This document shows positions 58,147 through 64,000 of a DNA stretch of 64,000 bases, in pieces. The notes beneath the pieces were generated by a model. That model had not been told where the DNA came from. It was given only the letters and a program-made list of their open reading frames with translations, and made no database searches. This DNA comes from Spinacia oleracea (taxonomy: Eukaryota; Streptophyta; Magnoliopsida; Caryophyllales; Amaranthaceae). Each line of letters opens with the position of its first letter. Positions within the stretch are counted from its first letter, which is position 1. The position numbers and the translations under genes were made by a program. The DNA lies in the NCBI RefSeq assembly GCF_020520425.1, contig NC_079489.1, positions 21,476,001-21,540,000 of the forward strand, read 5' to 3'.

Positions 58147-59169
58147 GGGGCCGTTTGGTTCGCAAGGGGTAAACGGAATGGAATCAAGAATGGGATAGAA
58201 GGGGAATGGAAATCATTCCCTTTGATATAAAAAGTTGTTTGGGGAGGCTTTTATTTATTTTCATTCATCTTCCTTCTCACCATTTTTCTGTCAACCACCG
58301 ACCACCGACCACCGTCACCTCCCCTCCCCTCCCCTCCGTCGCCGCCCTCTTCACCGCCCCCCCTCCTTCTCCCTCTGTCGTCGCCGACCCTCCTCCGCCC
58401 CTTCCGCCTCCTACTCTCCTCTTCGCTGGCCTTCCCTCTCCTTTTCCCTCTGTCGCCGCCGACCCTCTCCCGCCCCTTCCGCCTCCTTCTCTCCTCTTCG
58501 CCGGCCTTCCCTCTCCTTTTCCCTCTGTCGCCGCCGCCCCTCCCCCGCCCCTTCCGCCTCCTTCTCTCCTCTTCGCCGACCTTCCCTCTCCTTCTTCCTC
58601 TGTCGCCGCCGCCCCTCCCCCGCCTTCTTCTCTCCTCTTCGCTACCCTTCCCTCTCCTTCTCCCTCTGTCGCTGCCGCCCCTCCCCCGCCCCTTCTCTCC
58701 TCTTCGTCGGCCTTCCCTCTCCTTCTCTCTCTGTCGCCGCCGCCCCTCCCCCGCCCCCTCCGTCTCCTTCTCTCCTCTTCGCTGCCCTTCCCTCTCCTTC
58801 TCCCTCTGTCGGTGATAGAGAGATGTCGGTGAGGGTGTCGTAGTGAAGTTACGCCGGTGAGGGTGATATCGGTGGTTGATCTGGTGGCTGAGTGAGGTGA
58901 GGTCCGTGTGGGGGTGGTGGAGGCTAGGTGGTGGTTCAGGTTGGTCAAGGTAGTTGAATGGTGGTCAACATTTTTTAGAGGTGTTAGGGAATGGGAATGG
59001 AAAAGTCTAGGGGGGGGGGGTGGGGAATCAGGGTAGAAGGTTTTGGGGGTAACCTAAAAATGAAATTGGGTAAAGGGAATGGTGAAACATGCCAAACAAA
59101 CGACAACAAAGGGAATGATATCAGTCCATTCCCTTTCCCTTTCCTGAATACCTCCAACCAAACGCCCCC
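58147..59169. mobile_element. PIF/Harbinger-like non-autonomous element
   Basis: The ends are GGGGCCGTTTGGTTCGC / GGGGGCGTTTGGTTGG with a TAA duplication (58144-58146, 59170-59172), the 3-bp pattern of PIF/Harbinger. Subterminal inverted GGGAATGGA..CATTCCC stretches support it. The interior contains a GC-rich minisatellite (58376-58815). No transposase is encoded. Confidence 0.72.
58376..58815 (+). repeat. ~62-75-bp GC-rich minisatellite, about six units
   Basis: Each unit carries CTTCGC(T/C)G(G/A)CCTTCCCTCTCC, then CCCTCTGTCGCCGCCG and CCCGCCCCTTCCGCC. Long frames on both strands (58206-58948) come from the repeat and are not credible genes. Confidence 0.85.
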
Positions 59170-59185
59170 TAAGGAGTACCTATTA

Positions 59186-59444
59186 CTCCATCCGCCCCGG
59201 AATACACGCACCAATTTGACTTTTTGCAGTATTAATATAATTTATTTTGACTCTATTTTATTTCTAGTATATGAAAACAAAAGTTAGCATATAATATATT
59301 GTTGGCTTCGTCTTAACATATATTTTCAAAATAATAATATTTCATAAATTTTTATAATATGTAATTAAAGATATTGGTGGTCAAAATTGTACATTGACAA
59401 GCGTGTCGACTCGAACCGATGCGTGTATCCCGAGACGGAGGGAG
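59186..59444. mobile_element. Stowaway MITE
   Basis: CTCCATCCGCCCCGGAATAC and the inverse of CTCCCTCCGTCTCGGGATAC, with TA on both sides. It is non-coding. Confidence 0.85.
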
Positions 59445-59446
59445 TA

Positions 59447-60758
59447 TTATTTAAAGCGCGAGACCACATTTTAGCAACATTTCCTGGAGCCATGTATAGA
59501 TACAAGAGAGATTCCACAGGGTGAGGGGTCAACGCCTGACTTTAATTAGTACTCCGTACATATGTCAATTATTGAGCTAATTTAAAATATGAATATATTC
59601 CAAACTTATCATAACTTATTTTGGAATAGAGTCTATATAAACTTTACAATCTCTCACAGTTTCATCAAAAAGAACAAACAAAATAGGACGATGTTGTAGA
59701 ACCAGGTATAAGAGTTCATGCTTATTTTCAGACAAAGATGGTGATCGAACAACTTTTTCGTTATCCTTGCCAATTTTAACCAGTGATATTTAATCAGATT
59801 GTTGATATGATTGTTATTTAATGCCAGTTTTTTTACCTTTATTTGTTCTATATGATTGATCAGGCTATAAAAGACGAAGGAAGCAGGAGGATTATCGATG
59901 CCCCAAGTGTTGGAACATAAATACGCGACGATAAAACTGTTCAAATTCATCAAATGTCCGGGAAAAGAGAACACATTAAGCAAATTTTCAGAAAACACAA
60001 AGTGAGTTTACCATTTTTATCCTTCTCCTTTTTCTCATATTCTTCTTGCGTTATATACGTACTACAGACTATATATGTTTTGTCTTCGTGCTTTACTTCA
60101 AATTGAATCAAACAGAAGGGGCTTTACCTTAGTATCTTCCTTGACTCTTGTTGAGCATATTTTTGTGGTTTTGGACATTACTTTTTAGCCTATTATGTCC
60201 TCTGTATATTAAAAAGGGATCTCAAAACACCAAATCTAAAATGGACTTGATCCACACTAAATTTATTTTGGACCATTCTTTAAAATAAAGTCAACAACGT
60301 GTTCCTAATTTATTTTGGCATTTTATTAGGATTATTATGAATAAAATATCAAATTAGCGTCGTTGATACATGTTGTCCTTGAATAATGTAATTTTAAGTC
60401 ACAATTCGCTTTTAAAAACATAGAGTTAATATGCTTCATAAAAGGTTACTAATGTCTAAGAATTTTAGTTTTTAATTTATTATAGTTACTAAATGAACAA
60501 TAAAGTTCATTATGAGTGTAAAAATGGTGCTAGAGAAAATTATTGATTTTGGCTCCACACTAATATTATTGTGAGTAGGTCCACGCAAGAATAATCCACA
60601 CCAACAAGTCAAATTGCCTAATACATGTACATTGTAAACAGATACTAAAAGTTAAACTCTACCTCAAGTCTCATACGTGGCAAGTCACGCCATTAACTTG
60701 ATGGAGTGGCGTGCATGTTCTCACTAATAACAATACCACCGCCTAGTTCAAAATGTGT
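59447..60758. other. No gene or element end recognised
   Basis: AT-rich DNA. The frame 59654-59998 (minus) shows no family resemblance and has low-complexity composition. A palindromic motif GCCATTAACTTGATGGAGTGGC lies at about 60688, related to those near 52251 and 53171. Confidence 0.35.
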
Positions 60759-60760
60759 CA

Positions 60761-61108
60761 CTCCCTCCGTTTATTTTTGTTCTTTACGTTTGGCCTTTTA
60801 CACGTTTATTAACGACTATTAATGTGCATTGTAATTCCTCTTTTTTTTTATTTAAACAAGAAAATTACGTTTATTTATAATGTTTTCATTCTTATTAAAA
60901 TTATGATATTGGGAAATGAGAAAAATTTAATGTCCCAATAGAAAAGTGTGAGAGATAAAATGACTCAATGAATTTAATTGATTAAAGTAATAATTTGACA
61001 CAAATTTTGATAGAATATTAAATTATTTTTGTGATAATATAAAATGAAATTTAAAGAACATTTTGAGAGATCCAAAAAAAGCGTAAAGAACAAAAGAAAC
61101 GGAAGTAG
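60761..61108. mobile_element. Stowaway MITE
   Basis: CTCCCTCCGTTTATTTTTGT and the inverse of CTACTTCCGTTTCTTTTGTT. TA follows at the right and CA precedes at the left, so the left duplication has decayed. Confidence 0.72.
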
Positions 61109-61139
61109 TATTATATAAAAAAAAACGCAAAGCATTAGC

Positions 61140-61290
61140 TACCTAAGATGTGGATCAATGGTTAAGAAATTTAAAGTAGAGTGATACTCTGCGTGGGTCG
61201 TGTTTTTGAATCTAAAGTAGCAACAACTTTTTCCGATTTTTTTCATTTATCTTTTCCTGTTTGGATTGTGGCTCATACCCTTTTGTTTAT
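61140..61290 (+). mobile_element. Possible SINE relic
   Basis: An A-box-like GTGGATCAATGGTTAA is followed about 40 bases later by a weak B-box (GTGTTTTTGAATCT). The spacing fits a tRNA-derived head. The rest is not diagnostic. Confidence 0.35.
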
Positions 61291-61623
61291 TTGTTTTCCT
61301 CTTTTTCTTTATCTTTTACGACATACTCCCTCTGTATTTATTTAAGAGATATACTTGTCTTTTTTGGCCGTATTTATTTAAGAGATACACTTACCATTTT
61401 TAGCAACTTATCAACCCCACCATCTAATTAAATAATATATCTACACTCCACCCCCACCCCCACTCCCTAAAATGACATGGTCCCCACTTGTTTTTGTTAT
61501 TAAAATATCTACTCAACCCCACTTGTTTTATTACTTTACTATATTTTTGCCCGTGCGATGCACAGTTCTATTAAATTGTTATGTTTAAATAAAACTTCTA
61601 TGTATATATACCAATTTTATATA

Positions 61624-63304
61624 CGGTTTTTTCATGAAATGCCCCTGAGGTTTCACGAAATTCACCAAATACCCCTGCGTGTTTCAAAATACATAATATA
61701 CCCCTATTTTTTTCGTACTGTTCACCAAATACCCCTATTTTGACTTTCCGTTAGTCCTCCGTTAAGTCCTGTTTATAATTCAACAAATGCACCTATTTAT
61801 AAACTTTTTGCACAATATACACCTATTTGTAAACTTGTTTGCACCAAATACCCAAACTGCTTTTAAACTGCAGAATTTGATTCTAACGGCTAGTTTGCAT
61901 TTCTACTTTTTCCTAGCAATATGAAGTAGAGCAATTAATAACAAATTTCCAGCAATAAACAGGGATTATATTCCATAAAAAACTGATTAATTTGTAGAGT
62001 AGCTTTTTATATATATATTTGAAGTATATATTGGCAGTTGTTAAACAAGTATAAAGACAAAGAGAAGCCCCAACTCGTACTTCCTTGCAGCAGTTGCAAG
62101 GTTATGACCTGTGGTAATCCTTGCTCTAGCTACCTTAGAAATACATAAATAACTAAGCGAGGGAACTAGATTGTGAATTCAGAGCAATAATTTGATAAGG
62201 ATTAACATCAGAGCAATAATTTAACCCAGTATTTTGCTTCAGGGTTGTGTTAGTAGTTTTATTACAATGGCAATGTTCTACGTGCTGGGCATTACTGAGA
62301 TAATTAGGATTCTAAAACAAACAGAAGCAGTAGACTTGTTGAGCAGGTGCCACCCTCCGTGCCCATACTCAACAATCTCCTTAATGATCTCAACCTCGAC
62401 ATCACCGGAGTCACTTCATTCATTGCTGGTGGTGGCACAAAATTCATATAGTCATCTCCCATTTTTTGCACTTTTTTGCTTGTATTGATTCAAGTGAAAT
62501 AAAAATTATTTACATAAATTAAGATAAACCCAGATTTGGAATTTAACAGAAGAACAAAACCCAGAAAGGAATCCTTAAAATTCAGAAGCGCGCAAAACCC
62601 AGATTGAAAATATTGTAAACGTCGGCGGCGATAATTAAGTCGATGATGGAGTCGAATTGTTGTTGCTAGGGTGAATAATTGAAGAAGTTTTAGCTGTTTG
62701 GAGTTTGGTAGGGAGAAGGAGTTGGTTCGAGGAGAGAGAATTGAGCAGGCACTGCCGTCTTCTCCTTCCTTCGTTGTCGTCGCGCCGTCTTCTCCTTCCT
62801 TCGTTGCCGCCGTGCCGTCTTCTCCTTCCTTCGTTGCCGCCGCGCCGTCTTCTCCTTCCTTCGATGCCGCCGCGCCGTCTTCTCCTTCCTTCCTCGATCT
62901 CCTCTCGCCGCCAGCCTTCAACCTTCGTCGGCGGCAATAGTAGATTCTCCGGACTTCCTACCACCTGCACTACCCAATCACCGGAAGAAGAGGCTTGTAT
63001 TTCTGGGTAATTTGAGGTGAATCAATGGTTATTGATTAATTGGGGGTGAGATTGAAGATGGGTAAGAAACAACAGAGGAGATGAGAGGAGAGAGAAGGAA
63101 AGATATTTTTTTTTAAGTTAAAATGTCGAATATTGGTAATAAGGGTATAAACGTAAATTAATACTAACGGATCACTAACGGCCGTTAAATCCAAGGGTAT
63201 TTGGTGCACTTTAAGTTTAAATAGGGGTATATTATGTATTTTGAAACACGCAGGGATATTTGGTGAATTTCGTGAAACCTCATGGGCATTTCATGAAAAA
63301 ACCG
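61624..63304. mobile_element. Ladder-TIR Mutator-like element, 1,681 bp
   Basis: The ends are CGGTTTTTTCATGAAATGCC and its inverse, with the exact 9-bp duplication TTTTATATA (61615-61623, 63305-63313). The arms repeat CACCAAATACCCC-type blocks about every 30 bp and are clearly related to 48086-49326. The interior includes a 30-bp minisatellite (62754-62903) and no transposase. Short frames around 62234-63010 are not recognised. Confidence 0.93.
62754..62903 (+). repeat. 30-bp minisatellite, five units
   Basis: GCCGTCTTCTCCTTCCTTCG plus a ~10-base GC-rich variable part, repeated in exact 30-bp register. A multiple of three keeps frames open on both strands, which explains the local open frames. 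Confidence 0.9.
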
Positions 63305-63370
63305 TTTTATATATTAGATTATATTAGTTTTTTTATTTTGCATAGAATTTCATTTTAGATTTTTTTTTTA

Positions 63371-64000
63371 ATTATGAGAGTGTTTGTTTTTGGATGAAAT
63401 TATATATGTGTAATATTAATAATTAATTAATAAAAATACCTACGTTGCACTTGACTATTTATCTACGTGGCACTCGAATTTTTTAATTCAAAATTTATTT
63501 TAAAATGTTATTTTTCATTGGCCGATACCATTAGAATTCCTACGTGGCGCTCTAATATTGGATTAATGTTTGATTTTAAATTGAATTTATTTATTTTATT
63601 TTAGATTAGTGTTTGATTTTGGATGAATTTTATTTTAACTTTATTTTTTAATTATTAGAGTTTGATTTTAGATGAAGTTGTATATATTAGTAATCAATTA
63701 ACTAAAATATCTACGTGGCAGCTAATTATTTATCTACGTGGCAGTCGATTTTTTTAATTCAAAAATAAATTAGAAATCTTATTTTTCATTGGCCGAAACC
63801 ATTAGAATTTTATTTTAACTTTATTTTTTAATTATTAGAGTTTGATTTTAGATGGAGTTGTATATATTAGTAATTAATTAATTAAAATATCTACGTGGCA
63901 CCTAATTAATTATCTACGTGGCAATTGATTTTTTTTAATTCAAAAAGAAATTAGAAATCTTATTTTTCATTGGCCGAAACCATTAGTAATCCTAGGTGGC
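63371..64000 (+). repeat. ~180-bp tandem repeat continuing beyond the window
   Basis: Units share AATTATTAGAGTTTGATTTT, ATCTACGTGGCA (twice per unit) and TTTTTCATTGGCCGA. Two good copies (about 63647-63826 and 63827-64000) have a 180-bp period, and a more diverged copy lies at 63371-63550. There is no coding sequence. It could be a satellite or a transposon end. Confidence 0.75.

Noticed and set aside
58206-58948. Long overlapping open frames on both strands (200+ residues, Pro/Ser or Arg/Gly rich)
   Set aside because: They coincide exactly with a GC-rich minisatellite inside a PIF/Harbinger-like element; composition and multi-frame openness point to repeat artefact.
62698-63010. Ser/Pro or Arg-rich small proteins on both strands
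   Set aside because: They arise from an exact 30-bp minisatellite within a Mutator-like element.

Overview
This is a window of plant nuclear DNA. It has spliced genes with long AT-rich introns and a dense load of plant transposon classes: Ty3/gypsy Tat/Ogre-like and Ty1/copia elements, LINEs, SINEs, Helitrons, Stowaway, hAT, CACTA, PIF/Harbinger and many Mutator-like elements. The LTR carrying repeated 'GCGCCCAG..CTGGGCGC' blocks and the general repeat style suggest Caryophyllales/Amaranthaceae (spinach, beet or goosefoot relatives). That is inference; no species is proven by the sequence.

Four host genes can be supported. (1) A TMPIT/TMEM120-like membrane protein, + strand, 10 coding exons, 11734-24668, with a probable 5'UTR exon near 8760-8953. 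(2) A short intronless ubiquitin-eL40 fusion-like gene, + strand, 28533-28991, strongly diverged. (3) CRSH, the calcium-activated chloroplast RelA/SpoT homologue, - strand, 4 coding exons, 29214-34544. (4) A pectin methylesterase with an N-terminal PMEI domain, - strand, 2 exons, 35741-37876. Genes 2 and 3 converge. Genes 3 and 4 are co-oriented.

Layout. 1-5478: 5' part of a minus-strand Ogre/Tat gypsy element (LTR 3965-5478, tRNA-Arg-type primer site next to it), whose interior carries a captured fragment of a YTH-domain (ECT) m6A-reader gene. 5497-8662: three non-autonomous Mutator-like elements with 9-bp target duplications, one of them inside a probable Helitron. 8760-24930: TMPIT-like gene, with a rearranged LINE and MITEs in its introns. 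25130-27393: LINE 3' part broken by an hAT element. 28117-37876: host genes 2-4, with a young non-autonomous copia element in CRSH intron 1 and a Mutator MITE filling most of the pectinesterase intron. 38400-45189: LINE relic, CACTA relic with a Ulp1-like fragment, and an internally deleted Tat gypsy element (gag joined to the pol C-terminus, minisatellites, 3' LTR). 45190-64000: no supported host gene; nested Helitrons, Mutator-like elements, a decayed copia element, SINEs, Stowaway MITEs and a PIF/Harbinger-like element.

The most unusual signal is a set of at least nine Mutator-like non-autonomous elements. Eight are bounded by exact 9-bp duplications, and none encodes a transposase. Six of them, though unrelated in overall sequence, have inverted repeats built like a ladder: a C-rich block starts about 18-22 bp from the tip and recurs every ~27-33 bp. 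Three others carry a perfect or near-perfect palindrome close to each tip.
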